Origin: Holzapfeliella saturejae
GTDB taxonomy: Bacteria; Bacillota; Bacilli; Lactobacillales; Lactobacillaceae
DNA length: 64,000 nt
Assembly: GCF_037546065.1 (NCBI RefSeq)
Contig: NZ_JAWMWG010000001.1
Location: 558,001-622,000 of the forward strand
Direction: 5' to 3'
A model generated the notes under the pieces. The model did no database searches and was not told the DNA's origin. It saw nothing but the letters and a program-made list of their open reading frames with translations. Shown piece by piece: positions 14,670-23,504 of this stretch. A program made the translations under genes and the position numbers. The first letter of the stretch is position 1, and the number at the start of each line of letters is the position of its first letter.

Positions 14670-15011
14670 ATGACAGAACCATACCAACAATTTGATGAAT
14701 TACTTAAGAAAATGCAACTGATGACAAGTTCAATGGAGTCATTAAATGAATCTATTTTAGATACTTTGAAAGAAAATACAGAACTTAAGGTTGAAAACCA
14801 GCTATTACGTGACAAAATTAATCAGATTGAAAATCATGAAGAGCCAGTTAAAGCCGCACCAAAAATGAATGCTTTGAAGAACTTAGAAGAAATCTACAAT
14901 TCTGGTTATCATGTTTGTAACATGTATTATGGCTCACATCGTCAAGAACAAGAAGACTGCATGTTTTGTTTAGATTTATTGTTCCATCAAAGACAACAAA
15001 AGCAAGGATAA
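14670..15011 (+). CDS. yabA: Replication initiation control protein YabA
   Basis: A 113-residue negative regulator that tethers DnaA to the sliding clamp in Bacillus. The N-terminal half (about 5-56) is a coiled coil rich in Leu, Glu and Lys, used for tetramer formation. The C-terminal zinc-binding region shows His81, Cys83, Cys97 and Cys100. A GGGGAGG site lies in the end of holB, giving coupled translation. The holB-yabA-rsmI order is diagnostic. Confidence 0.94.
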   Translation: MTEPYQQFDELLKKMQLMTSSMESLNESILDTLKENTELKVENQLLRDKINQIENHEEPVKAAPKMNALKNLEEIYNSGYHVCNMYYGSHRQEQEDCMFCLDLLFHQRQQKQG

Positions 15012-15014
15012 GTT

Positions 15015-15875
15015 ATGAATAACCAAAATAGTTTTGAAAAATCTCAGACCGGGAAATTATACTTAGTGCCAACACCAATTGGTAATTTGTCAGATATCAC
15101 ATTTAGAGCGAAAGAAATTCTAAATGAAGTCGACTATATTGCAGCAGAAGATACCCGTCATACAGGTCAACTACTTAAAAATTTAGCAATCAAAAAACCA
15201 ATGATTAGCTTTCACGAGCACAATACGCAAGAAAAAATTCCTGATATCCTATCATTACTTGAATCAGGACACACGATTGCACAAGTTAGTGATGCTGGAA
15301 CGCCTGCTATTAGTGATCCAGGAGAATTACTGGCTAAAGCTGCTATTGAACAAGATTTGACTGTTATTTCGATTCCAGGGCCCGCAGCCTTTTTGACAGC
15401 CTTAGTTGCCTCAGGATTAGATGTTCAGCCATTTACTTATATTGGCTTTTTGCCAAGAAAGAAGACCCAACAGTTAGAAAAAATTGAAGAAATAAAAGCT
15501 ATCACACACACCACGATTTTTTATGAGGCCCCTCATCGTTTGAAGAAAACCCTAGCTAATTTAGCTGAAGTTTTGGGTGAAAGTCGCCGAATTGTTTTGG
15601 CAAGAGAATTAACAAAGATTCATGAGCAATATTTAAGAGGTACGATTGCTGAAATTAGTGAGTACTACCAAACTAATGAGCCTCGTGGAGAATATGTTTT
15701 GTTGGTTGAAGGGATGCAAGAAGCAACCGAAGAAACCGTTACACCAGAAGAATTGATTAATGAGGTTAATCAAAGCGTTGCTTCTGGTGTTTCTAAAAAA
15801 GACGCGATTAAAGAAGTTGCTAAACAATACAAAATTTCTAAAAATGAACTTTATGAGTTATATCATCGCAAATAA
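15015..15875 (+). CDS. rsmI: 16S rRNA (cytidine-1402-2'-O)-methyltransferase
   Basis: A 286-residue tetrapyrrole-methylase-fold enzyme that methylates the ribose of C1402 in the ribosomal P site. The N-terminal signature GKLYLVPTPIGNLSDITFRA starts near residue 13. SDAGTPAISDPGELL and VISIPGPAAFLTALVASGL form the SAM pocket, and FYEAPHRLKKTL is also conserved. The C-terminal segment (about 245-286, KKDAIKEVAKQYKISKNELY) resembles the small helical add-on seen in Gram-positive RsmI. It starts 3 bases after yabA. Confidence 0.96.
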   Translation: MNNQNSFEKSQTGKLYLVPTPIGNLSDITFRAKEILNEVDYIAAEDTRHTGQLLKNLAIKKPMISFHEHNTQEKIPDILSLLESGHTIAQVSDAGTPAISDPGELLAKAAIEQDLTVISIPGPAAFLTALVASGLDVQPFTYIGFLPRKKTQQLEKIEEIKAITHTTIFYEAPHRLKKTLANLAEVLGESRRIVLARELTKIHEQYLRGTIAEISEYYQTNEPRGEYVLLVEGMQEATEETVTPEELINEVNQSVASGVSKKDAIKEVAKQYKISKNELYELYHRK

Positions 15876-15887
15876 AAGGAGTAATTG

Positions 15888-16616
15888 ATGCCACGTTATT
15901 ACGAAAAAAAACACCAAATTCAATTTTATGAAGTAGACGTTACCAGTCATTTGACTTTGTCATCATTGCTTAATCTTGTCATTGCAGCCTCTGGTGAACA
16001 TTTAGAAGAAATTGGCGTTTCAGCAGATGACCTGATTAAGAAGCATTTAGGCTGGGTTGTGACACAATATCATATGTCTATTAAGAAAATGCCCAAAAAT
16101 GGGCAAACAATTTATATTAAAACAGCTGCTATGGAGTATAATCGTTATTTTTGTTATCGCAGTTACTGGTTATATGATGACAATCATGAAGAACTATTAG
16201 AAATTAATAGTGTTTGGATTATGTTAGACTTGCAGACTCGTAAAATGATGCCCTCTGATCCAGATATCATGCTAAAAACAGGTGCTGAAGAAATTCGTCG
16301 TCCTCAAAAATTTCCTCGAATTAAATTACCTAAAGACCAGTTAGTGGCGGATAAATCTTACTTCGTAGAATATTTTAATATCGATGAAAACGAACACGTC
16401 AGCAATTCACATTACTTTGATTGGATGATTTCTAGTTTGCCCTTATCTTTTATTAAGGCTAATCAAATTAAATCGTTAGATATCAAATATGAGCATGAAA
16501 TTTTATACCATGACAGTCCTAAAAGCTATGTGCATTTTGATCAAGAAACAAATAAAAGCTACCATAAAATCACTAATGGCGACCTAACTGCTGCTGAGTG
16601 TATTATTCAATGGTAA
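15888..16616 (+). CDS. Acyl-ACP thioesterase
   Basis: A 242-residue double hot-dog-fold thioesterase (Acyl-ACP_TE family) that releases free fatty acids from acyl carrier protein. The first hot-dog domain covers about 1-135 (QIQFYEVDVTSHLTLSSLLN). The second contains FNIDENEHVSNSHYFDWM, where the Asn-x-His pattern fits the catalytic residues of plant FatA/FatB and bacterial relatives. ATG 15888, 8 bases after AAAGGAG, is preferred to the in-frame TTG 15885. It is the last gene of the tmk operon, 12 bases after rsmI; chain-length preference cannot be read. Confidence 0.9.
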   Translation: MPRYYEKKHQIQFYEVDVTSHLTLSSLLNLVIAASGEHLEEIGVSADDLIKKHLGWVVTQYHMSIKKMPKNGQTIYIKTAAMEYNRYFCYRSYWLYDDNHEELLEINSVWIMLDLQTRKMMPSDPDIMLKTGAEEIRRPQKFPRIKLPKDQLVADKSYFVEYFNIDENEHVSNSHYFDWMISSLPLSFIKANQIKSLDIKYEHEILYHDSPKSYVHFDQETNKSYHKITNGDLTAAECIIQW

Positions 16617-16654
16617 AAAAATAACTTGTCGATTTTTCGACAAGTTATTTTTTT
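16614..16654. terminator. Bidirectional terminator between the thioesterase and asparaginase genes
   Basis: AAATAACTTGTCGA with its perfect complement around a TTTT loop, flanked by A7 on the left and T7 on the right. It serves both convergent genes. Confidence 0.92.
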
Positions 16655-17630
16655 ATGAAGTGGCATTGTTTACAAATTCGGCTAATTCATCACCTTGCAT
16701 CCCTGCACTCAATCCAACTAATAGCTTAATGCGAGCTTTTTGGCCATTAAGTCCACGGCAAAAAATAACGCCCATTTCTTTAAGTTCAACACCACCACCA
16801 ACATAATGATAAACATCTTCAGCAATACCATTAAAGCAACGAGAAACAAGTACGATAGGAATATTCTTGTCTAGTAGATTTTGGATAGCAGGCAGTGTTT
16901 GAGGTGGTAAGTTACCAGCTCCCAAAGCTTCAATGACAACCCCTTTAGTTTTAGGATGGTCAAGTAGTTCAAACTGTAGCGGACTCATTCCAGCATAAGC
17001 TTTGACTAAAAAGACTTCTTCAGTCAGTTCAGTCACTTCAGCTGTTGTTTGAGCAATTAATTCTTGGAAAAAATGTACCCGGTTTTTACTAATTAACCCA
17101 ATAGGACCAAATGTTGGTGTGCGAAATGTTGCAACATTTGTTGTATGTGTTTTAGTGACATAACGAGCAGTATGAACTTCATCATTCATCACAATTAGAA
17201 CGCCTTTATTTTTAGCATTGTCACTAGCTGCAGTTAAAATAGCACTTTGAAAGTTGTGTAATCCATCGCTACCAATTTCATTAGAAGAACGCATTGCACC
17301 AGTTAGGACAACAGGTAAGTTGTTAGGCAATGTTAAATCAAGAAAATAAGCCGTTTCTTCTAGAGTATCAGTACCATGAGTGATGACGACACCATCAATT
17401 CCTTCTTCATCAACACCTTTTTGGATACGTTTTTTGAGTTGTAACATATGTTTAGGTGCAATGTGGGGAGAGGGAAGGTTGAAAATATCTTCGACGACAA
17501 GTTCAATCTCAAAATCAAAATGATGTGTTAAATTTAATAATGGATTTTGTTCATTTTGAATCACTTCACCCGCTTCATTTTCAGACATTGAAATGGTACC
17601 ACCTGTATGAAGTACTAAAATTTTTTTCAT
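16653..17630 (-). CDS. ansA: L-asparaginase, type I (cytoplasmic)
   Basis: Hydrolyses asparagine to aspartate and ammonia. A 325-residue protein with both catalytic threonine motifs: HTGGTIS (Thr12) and HGTDTLEETAYFLDLTL (Thr87-Asp88). There is no signal peptide, which fits the cytoplasmic type I form. Other conserved segments are LTGAMRSSNEIGSDG and EALGAGNLPP. It is transcribed opposite to its neighbours as a single gene, from an ATG at 17630 preceded by AAAGGGG. Its promoter region overlaps that of the divergent folT-like gene. Confidence 0.94.
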   Translation of the reverse strand: MKKILVLHTGGTISMSENEAGEVIQNEQNPLLNLTHHFDFEIELVVEDIFNLPSPHIAPKHMLQLKKRIQKGVDEEGIDGVVITHGTDTLEETAYFLDLTLPNNLPVVLTGAMRSSNEIGSDGLHNFQSAILTAASDNAKNKGVLIVMNDEVHTARYVTKTHTTNVATFRTPTFGPIGLISKNRVHFFQELIAQTTAEVTELTEEVFLVKAYAGMSPLQFELLDHPKTKGVVIEALGAGNLPPQTLPAIQNLLDKNIPIVLVSRCFNGIAEDVYHYVGGGVELKEMGVIFCRGLNGQKARIKLLVGLSAGMQGDELAEFVNNATS

Positions 17631-17669
17631 TCATAAAACCCCTTTATATCAGTTCCTATTACCATGTTT

Positions 17670-17697
17670 ATTATATTTTATCAATAATGTAAGTGAA
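17670..17697 (-). promoter_or_regulatory. Promoter of the asparaginase gene
   Basis: Read on the minus strand: TTCACT, 16-base spacer, TATAAT, about 40 bases before the start codon. Confidence 0.55.
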
Positions 17698-17706
17698 TTA
17701 CTAATA

Positions 17707-17715
17707 TGCTAAAAT
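17707..17715 (+). promoter_or_regulatory. Possible extended -10 promoter of the folT-like gene
   Basis: TGCTAAAAT lies 52 bases before the ATG at 17768, next to the divergent asparaginase promoter. No good -35 is visible. Confidence 0.4.
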
Positions 17716-17767
17716 TAACTTATTAATAAATTCTTAAACATTGGATAGCTAAGGGAGAACTAACTTA

Positions 17768-18316
17768 ATGAAGAATAAAAGTCTGAGTAATATTAATTTT
17801 GTGGTAATATTTGCTTTAATGGTTGCCATCAGTGTTGTACTACAAAAAATAACTTTTGGAACACCAATTACACAAGTTGGATTAGGATTTATCGGAACAG
17901 CTTTAATGGGAAGATTTTTTGGTCCTGTATGGGCTGGAATTGGTGCTGGATTAGCTGATGTTCTAAACTCCATTATTTTGGGTGTATTAGGTGGGTTTTA
18001 TCCTGGATTTACACTATCTGCAATTGCAACAGGTGTTATCTATGGCCTGTTTTTATACAGACAGCATCTTGCTGATAATTGGAAAAATGGGTGGCGAATT
18101 ATCGCAAGCGTATTAGTGGTGACTGTTGTTGTTTATATGGTGATGAATACATTGTGGATTACACATATGACTAATGGTAATTTTGCTCATTTATTTGGTA
18201 TTCGATTACCTAAACAATTGATTCTACCTTGGATTCAGATGCTGATTTTAATGATAATCACAATTGCACTAGACCGTGTTAAAATAGAATCAATATTAAA
18301 CAGATATTCTAAGTAA
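17768..18316 (+). CDS. folT: Energy-coupling factor transporter S component, folate family
   Basis: A 182-residue membrane protein with about six hydrophobic helices, matching the substrate-binding S components of ECF vitamin transporters. The segment TQVGLGFIGTALMGRFFGPVWAGIGAGLADVLNS and the GGFYPGFTLSAIATGVIYGLF stretch are typical of the folate (FolT) subgroup. It would need the shared EcfA-EcfA'-EcfT module, which is not in this window. Start ATG 17768 follows AAGGGAG. The gene lies 19 bases before tsaB and may be co-transcribed. The substrate is inferred from family resemblance only. Confidence 0.8.
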   Translation: MKNKSLSNINFVVIFALMVAISVVLQKITFGTPITQVGLGFIGTALMGRFFGPVWAGIGAGLADVLNSIILGVLGGFYPGFTLSAIATGVIYGLFLYRQHLADNWKNGWRIIASVLVVTVVVYMVMNTLWITHMTNGNFAHLFGIRLPKQLILPWIQMLILMIITIALDRVKIESILNRYSK

Positions 18317-18335
18317 AGAAAGTGAAGCGAAAATA

Positions 18336-19076
18336 GTGAACGTATTAGCAATGAGTACAGCTACAAGTCAATTATCCGTAGCTTTAAAAACTCACGCACA
18401 AGTGATTGAAGAAAACAAAACTGACAGTCGTAATCATAGTATTCATTTAATGCCTACCATTGAAAAGTTATTAAACCAAGAACAACTAACCTTAAGCGAT
18501 ATTGATGCTTTTGTGGTAGCTAAAGGACCTGGTTCTTACACCGGTGTTCGTATTGGTGTTACAGCGGCTAAAACAATGGCAAAGGTATTAGATAAAGAGC
18601 TATATGGTGTTTCAACTTTGGCTCTTTTAGCTCGTAATAGTTCAGATGAGCAAGCTTTAATTGTTCCTGTAATTGATGCTCGTAACCACAATTTTTTTGC
18701 GGCAGCTTACACAGTGAATCATCAAGGCCATTATGAAGAGCAATTAAAAGAACAACATATTGGATTTAAAGATCTAGTCAATGAGTTAACCAAAAAAGCA
18801 AAGGTATTAGGCAAGACGAAGTTAGTATTTGTTGGAGAATCTTTAGAGTCCCAACAAGAAGCTTTTCCTAACTTCTTTGAACCAAAAGAAGTTAGTCTTG
18901 AAGTTTGTCCTGATAGCTTAGTTCATGCTGAATCAGCTATTGCCATGACTGATCAACTAACTCCTGAAGTTATTGATCAATTTGTCCCTGAATATTTAAG
19001 AAAAACACAAGCAGAGACTGATTGGGCAAAAACCCATGGTAGCCATGATGGTGATCAGTATGTTGAAGAGGTTTAG
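18336..19076 (+). CDS. tsaB: tRNA t6A-modification protein TsaB
   Basis: A partner of TsaD and TsaE in making threonylcarbamoyl-adenosine at position 37 of ANN-decoding tRNAs. A 246-residue ASKHA-fold protein beginning VNVLAMSTATSQLSVALK, with KGPGSYTGVRIGVTAAKTMA near 65-85 as the family signature. The start is GTG 18336 with a weak ribosome site, which fits coupling to the upstream gene. The 3' end overlaps rimI. The tsaB-rimI-tsaD order is the same as Bacillus ydiC-ydiD-ydiE. Confidence 0.95.
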   Translation: MNVLAMSTATSQLSVALKTHAQVIEENKTDSRNHSIHLMPTIEKLLNQEQLTLSDIDAFVVAKGPGSYTGVRIGVTAAKTMAKVLDKELYGVSTLALLARNSSDEQALIVPVIDARNHNFFAAAYTVNHQGHYEEQLKEQHIGFKDLVNELTKKAKVLGKTKLVFVGESLESQQEAFPNFFEPKEVSLEVCPDSLVHAESAIAMTDQLTPEVIDQFVPEYLRKTQAETDWAKTHGSHDGDQYVEEV

Positions 19077-19605
19077 GACAATCTTAGGATTTAGTCAGTT
19101 ATTTTTTAGCTTACCAATTCATGAACAGCCACTTTATCTGAAACTTCAAGATGACACATTTAAGTTAATCAAAGCAGACTTAATGCATTTAGATGATTTA
19201 ATGGCAGCACAATATCAAATTTATCAAAGTTCACCTTGGGATAAGTTTGCCTTTCGACAGGAGTTATTGAATACGCATCGCCGACTATACTTAGCTTTAT
19301 TTTGTCAAAATAAGCTAGTGGGTTATATTGGGGTTAAGTTTACGCCTGCTTTTCGTGAAGCTCATATTACAAATGTTGGCATTATTCCTGAGTATCAAAA
19401 TCGACACTTAGGTCAGCATCTAATTCAGTTAGTTTGTGATTATGCCAAGCAGTTAAACCTCAATAAAGTGAACTTAGAAGTTCGGATTGATAATGAAAAA
19501 GCCCAGTACATTTATCAAAAAATGGGTTTTAATAAAGTTAGAATTAGAAAAAATTATTACTATTTAGAGAAAATTGACGGGGTCACAATGGTGAAACCCT
19601 TATAA
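19060..19605 (+). CDS. rimI: Ribosomal protein alanine N-acetyltransferase RimI-like
   Basis: A GNAT acetyltransferase of about 181 residues expected to modify the N-terminus of ribosomal protein S18. The acetyl-CoA-binding motif A is seen as VGIIPEYQNRHLGQHLIQLV (about 107-126), followed by LEVRIDNEKAQYIYQKMGF. The N-terminal 30 residues (LKRFRTILGFSQ) are an extension compared with enterobacterial RimI. The start is uncertain: ATG 19060 is given, but 19036 and 19048 are in frame; all overlap tsaB. A role in toxin-like or general GNAT activity is less likely given the tsaB-tsaD context. Confidence 0.9.
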   Translation: MLKRFRTILGFSQLFFSLPIHEQPLYLKLQDDTFKLIKADLMHLDDLMAAQYQIYQSSPWDKFAFRQELLNTHRRLYLALFCQNKLVGYIGVKFTPAFREAHITNVGIIPEYQNRHLGQHLIQLVCDYAKQLNLNKVNLEVRIDNEKAQYIYQKMGFNKVRIRKNYYYLEKIDGVTMVKPL

Positions 19606-19623
19606 AGGAATTGAACAAACGTC

Positions 19624-20658
19624 ATGAGTGAAACAGAGCAAAATTTAATTTTAGCATTTGAAACAAGTTGTGATGAAACAAGTGTCTCAGTCATTAAAAA
19701 CGGCACAGAAATTTTATCTAATATGATTGCCACACAAATTAAAAGCCATCAACGATTTGGTGGAATTGTTCCAGAAGTGGCTAGTCGCCATCATGTTGAA
19801 GTCATTACAGCTTTAACTGCTGAAGCACTTGAAGAAGCAGAGGTGACTTACCAAGATTTAGATGCTGTTGCTGTAACTAAAGGTCCAGGACTTGTCGGGG
19901 CACTTTTGATTGGGATTTCAGCAGCAAAATCGATTGCAATGGCTTATAATTTACCATTAATTGGAACTAATCATATTGCGGGACATATCAAAGCAGCTAA
20001 CTTGGTCGATACGATTGAATATCCAGCCTTAGCTTTAGTAGTTTCAGGCGGACATACCGAGTTAGTCTCTATGAAAACACCTAGTGATTATGAAATCATT
20101 GGTGATACCCGAGATGATGCTGCTGGTGAATCCTATGATAAAGTCGGTCGTGTTATGGGTATCAACTATCCTGCAGGTAAAACAATTGATGAAATGGCTC
20201 ATCAAGGGTCTGAAACCTTTGACTTTCCACGTGCTATGATAAAAGAGGATAATTATGATTTTAGTTTTAGCGGACTAAAAAGTGCTTTCATCAATACCGT
20301 TCATCATGCTGATCAAGTGGGTGAGACATTAGATAAAAATGACTTAGCGACAAGTTTTCAAAGTGCGGTTGTGGAGGTATTGGTTCATAAAACAGTCAAA
20401 GCGATTGCCGAATACCAACCTAAAACATTCATTTTAGCTGGAGGGGTAGCGGCTAATCAAGGATTGAGACAAGCTTTAACTGAAGCAATCAATCAGCAAT
20501 ATCCAGATTTAAAAGTTATTATTCCGCCACTTCGTCTATGTGGTGATAATGCGGCGATGATAGGAGCTGCAGCTTACCAACAATTTTTAGATCAAGATTT
20601 CAGTGATATGAGTTTAAATGCTGAACCAGGTCTTGAATTTCCTTATGAAGGAGAATAA
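19624..20658 (+). CDS. tsaD: tRNA N6-adenosine threonylcarbamoyltransferase TsaD
   Basis: Transfers the threonylcarbamoyl group to A37 of tRNA. A 344-residue Kae1/TsaD ASKHA protein. It begins ILAFETSCDETSVSVI and has the metal-binding His pair in TNHIAGHIKAA (about 115-120). Nucleotide-binding motifs include VVSGGHTELV, DDAAGESYDKVGRVMG and FILAGGVAANQGLR. It ends the tsaB-rimI-tsaD unit and is followed by a strong terminator. In Bacillus the next gene is ydiF; here the exporter genes lie between them. Confidence 0.97.
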   Translation: MSETEQNLILAFETSCDETSVSVIKNGTEILSNMIATQIKSHQRFGGIVPEVASRHHVEVITALTAEALEEAEVTYQDLDAVAVTKGPGLVGALLIGISAAKSIAMAYNLPLIGTNHIAGHIKAANLVDTIEYPALALVVSGGHTELVSMKTPSDYEIIGDTRDDAAGESYDKVGRVMGINYPAGKTIDEMAHQGSETFDFPRAMIKEDNYDFSFSGLKSAFINTVHHADQVGETLDKNDLATSFQSAVVEVLVHKTVKAIAEYQPKTFILAGGVAANQGLRQALTEAINQQYPDLKVIIPPLRLCGDNAAMIGAAAYQQFLDQDFSDMSLNAEPGLEFPYEGE

Positions 20659-20696
20659 AAAATAACCATCTTTTGTTGAAGAGATGGTTATTTTTT
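20657..20696 (+). terminator. Rho-independent terminator after tsaD
   Basis: AAAAAATAACCATCT pairs perfectly with AGATGGTTATTTTTT around a short T/G-rich loop. Confidence 0.93.
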
Positions 20697-20848
20697 ATGG
20701 CTTCAATGAACTTTTTTAAAAGAAAAATAAAGGAGTTCTAAAGGTTTTTTTAGTTTATGTATTTATTAATAAAAGTATGATAAGTTAAAAGTAATGAATT
20801 GGAGAGTCGATTCAAAAACAAAAGGGTTATATTTAGGGGGATTTTTTG

Positions 20849-22537
20849 ATGAAGCGTTTATTTGTCTTCGTCTCGTTTTTATGTTTGTCTATTTTTTTAG
20901 CATTTTCGATTAATGCTAGTAAAGAAGTGCTTTATTATGCGGATTATCCAAGTGTCATAGTTAAGGGTCTTTCTAAGACAAAAGAAGTTGCAAATCGAGA
21001 AAAATTAGTCAATCAATTGCAACAATTAGGACAAGAGAGTAATAGTTTGATAGCAAGAAGAGTTGTAGCACCCAATGATCAAGGGGTGCAGCGGTTTACA
21101 TACGATCCTTATGGTACTGGGAGTCTACCTGTTGGACTTAATCGGGCTACTCAAGAAGAAGCAAATTCTAGTAGTTTAGCTAACAGTTATTTAATTGTTT
21201 CAGGTAGTTTAACGGCAAGACAACTAGAGCAAAAAATGAATGAATCAGGGTATGAAACAAAATCATATGAAGGGAATCGAAATCTTTTTGATAATATTTT
21301 ATATGTATCAATTAATGAAACAACATTTATTTCATTATTAATCTTCGTTCTGACTTTTATTGGCACTTCATTAGTAGTTAGAATTAAAAGATTAAGATAT
21401 GCAGGAATTGAACTTGTTTCAGGGAAGTCAATTTTGAAAATTGTAATCAAGCCGGTTCATGATGATTTTCTAACGATTATGGGCAGTATAATTTTAACGA
21501 CAAGTCTAGGATTTGGCTTATTAAGTTATTTACATGTCTTTTCTTGGAAATTGCTTGGACTATTAACTGTGACGTTATTAACTTATGGAACAATATTACT
21601 ATTTTTATCGATTATATTAACTTTAATCGAAATTTTGAGTTTAAAGAGATCATCCTTAATGAGGGTTATAAAAGGCAGCTTACCGACTAAATCATTAATG
21701 GCAACTATGTTAGTCAGTCAATTTTTATCTATTATGATGTTGATTTTGGTGATGATATTTGGGTTGAAATTTTATAGCGATTATCAGGATTTAGCTAAAT
21801 CAGAGCAAAAGTGGGAACAATATCCAAATTATTATAATGCGACGTTTGGACTAGGTGGAGGAGAAGAGGATATTATTAAATATTATACACCGTTTCAAGA
21901 GTTGGCCACAGATGCTATAACTAATCATGATGCAATATTAATCAAAAAGAATTATCAACAACCTAAGACTATGGAACAACAAATGGCAGTTATGGAAGAT
22001 AAATCAAGAATTGAGTCTTTGTATGTTAATCTTAATTATTTGAATCATGAAGATATTGAAATAGGCTCAGAATTTCAAAATAAGGTTAGTAACTTTCAAG
22101 AGGGTGATTTTGCTTTAGTTTTACCTAAAAAATTAACAAGTCAAAAGCAAGCTATCGTTGAAAAATATAAAGCAGAGATTCAAGATTATGCTAGTGAAAC
22201 TAGCGATATCAAATCTAATAAGCTTTATTCAGTAAAAGAACCTCTTGTCGAATTTGTTGAAGATAATCAAGAGCGGTTTTTGTTTAATAAATCAAATCTT
22301 GACGGCTTACAATTTGCAATTGATCCCGTAATGGTTGTAATTAATGACAAATCTATTTCAAGATCGATGCCAAGTTACTTTTTTTGGGGTATTGGTGCCA
22401 TTAACGATGTTTACTATAAAAATTACGATGAAACAATTGCGTTATTAAAAAAATATCAGGTTTATCAAGAAGTATCTTACTTAGAAAATATTAAGTTTCA
22501 ATACTTAAATAATACTATGAACTTAGAGTTAAATTGA
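20849..22537 (+). CDS. Bacteriocin-associated integral membrane protein (DUF1430 type), N-terminal part
   Basis: A 562-residue membrane protein resembling the lactococcin-972-associated membrane subunits (bacteriocin-associated integral membrane family). An N-terminal signal-like helix (about 5-24) is followed by an extracytoplasmic domain with RFTYDPYGTG. Helices lie near 153-170, 203-228, 232-260 and 284-306, then a second large outside domain (about 310-545). The family normally continues into three more C-terminal helices, which here lie in a different frame (22534-22863). The stop TGA at 22535-22537 cuts the protein. ATG 20849 follows GGGGG; the in-frame TTG 20846 is less likely. The ABC ATPase gene follows. 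Confidence 0.8.
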   Translation: MKRLFVFVSFLCLSIFLAFSINASKEVLYYADYPSVIVKGLSKTKEVANREKLVNQLQQLGQESNSLIARRVVAPNDQGVQRFTYDPYGTGSLPVGLNRATQEEANSSSLANSYLIVSGSLTARQLEQKMNESGYETKSYEGNRNLFDNILYVSINETTFISLLIFVLTFIGTSLVVRIKRLRYAGIELVSGKSILKIVIKPVHDDFLTIMGSIILTTSLGFGLLSYLHVFSWKLLGLLTVTLLTYGTILLFLSIILTLIEILSLKRSSLMRVIKGSLPTKSLMATMLVSQFLSIMMLILVMIFGLKFYSDYQDLAKSEQKWEQYPNYYNATFGLGGGEEDIIKYYTPFQELATDAITNHDAILIKKNYQQPKTMEQQMAVMEDKSRIESLYVNLNYLNHEDIEIGSEFQNKVSNFQEGDFALVLPKKLTSQKQAIVEKYKAEIQDYASETSDIKSNKLYSVKEPLVEFVEDNQERFLFNKSNLDGLQFAIDPVMVVINDKSISRSMPSYFFWGIGAINDVYYKNYDETIALLKKYQVYQEVSYLENIKFQYLNNTMNLELN

Positions 22538-22863
22538 TTTCAATTTTAGCTGGGGCAATTTTGGCAATTGTAACCAGTGTCATTTTGTTTAGTGCCATGA
22601 ACCTGCTTTATTTTGAACAATTTAGACGAGAAATATTCATCAAGAAGATTAGTGGTCTATCTTTCTTTGAAATTCATAAAAAGTACTTAAGCTTTGAACT
22701 AGTCACGTTAGGTTTAGGAGCAGGAATCCCCGTGATTTTGGGTGCTAATAGCCTAATAGCAATGGTTGCTTTAGCAGTTATGATACTAGTACTTGCTATT
22801 TTGTTATTTATTCAAAATAAAAAAGAACAACAAACGGCAATGACAGTAATGAAGGGAAAATAA
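22534..22863 (+). CDS. Bacteriocin-associated integral membrane protein, C-terminal part in a shifted frame
   Basis: A 109-residue frame with three hydrophobic helices (about 2-24, 50-68, 71-92) and the segment YFEQFRREIFIKKISGLSFFEIHKKY, which matches the usual C-terminus of the preceding membrane protein. It overlaps the upstream stop by four bases (TTGA). A single -1 shift would join the two into about 671 residues, the normal family length. It may be a frameshift mutation, a frameshift during translation, or a genuinely split subunit translated from TTG 22534. No convincing slippery heptamer or ribosome site is visible. The helices and the downstream ATPase appear intact. Confidence 0.6.
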   Translation: MISILAGAILAIVTSVILFSAMNLLYFEQFRREIFIKKISGLSFFEIHKKYLSFELVTLGLGAGIPVILGANSLIAMVALAVMILVLAILLFIQNKKEQQTAMTVMKGK

Positions 22864-22865
22864 GA

Positions 22866-23504
22866 ATGATAAAAGTTGAAAATGTTACAAAAGATTTTGA
22901 TAATCGTGAATTGTTTACGAATTTAAATTTGAATTTTGAAAAAGGAAAAGTCTATGCGTTAATTGGTCCCAGTGGAAGTGGTAAAACAACACTACTTAAT
23001 ATGATTGGTCATCTTGAAAAAATTACGAGTGGCGACGTTATTTATAATGGGAAGTCATTGAAATCAATTTCAGCACATCGTTATTTTAGAAACGAGTTAG
23101 GCTACTTATTTCAAAATTTTGGTTTATTAGAAGCACAATCAATTAAAGATAATTTAGATTTAGGACTTGTTGGACAAAAAGTTAAAAAACAAGAACGAAT
23201 TGAACGACAAAAATTAGCTTTAAAACAAGTTAATTTAAGTTATCTTGACTTGAATCAAAAAATATTTGAATTATCTGGCGGGGAAGCCCAGCGTGTTGCG
23301 GTCGCTAAGGTTATTTTGAAAAATCCACCACTTATTTTAGCTGACGAACCAACCGCAGCACTTGATCCAAAAAATGGACAAGAGTTGATGGACTTATTGT
23401 TATCTCTTAAAAATGAAAATCGAACAATTATCATCGCAACGCATAATCAAATGATTTGGGAAAGTGCTGATGAAGTAATTGATTTAAGAAATTATCGTAA
23501 TTAA
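22866..23504 (+). CDS. ABC transporter ATPase, lactococcin-972-type export
   Basis: A 212-residue ABC ATPase with Walker A GPSGSGKTT (about 34-42), the Q-loop in YLFQNFGLLE, signature LSGGEAQRVAVAK and Walker B LILADEPTAALD, then the His switch in ATHNQ. All catalytic motifs are intact. It starts 2 bases after the membrane-subunit fragment, so the set is one operon. Close relatives are annotated as lactococcin-972-type bacteriocin transporters or immunity pumps. No bacteriocin precursor gene was found next to it, so the exported substrate is unknown. Confidence 0.88.
   Translation: MIKVENVTKDFDNRELFTNLNLNFEKGKVYALIGPSGSGKTTLLNMIGHLEKITSGDVIYNGKSLKSISAHRYFRNELGYLFQNFGLLEAQSIKDNLDLGLVGQKVKKQERIERQKLALKQVNLSYLDLNQKIFELSGGEAQRVAVAKVILKNPPLILADEPTAALDPKNGQELMDLLLSLKNENRTIIIATHNQMIWESADEVIDLRNYRN

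Noticed and set aside
22515..22540. Programmed -1 slippery heptamer at the split exporter gene
   Set aside because: The sequence G TTA AAT TGA does not fit the X-XXY-YYZ pattern, so a mutation or separate translation is more likely than a programmed shift.
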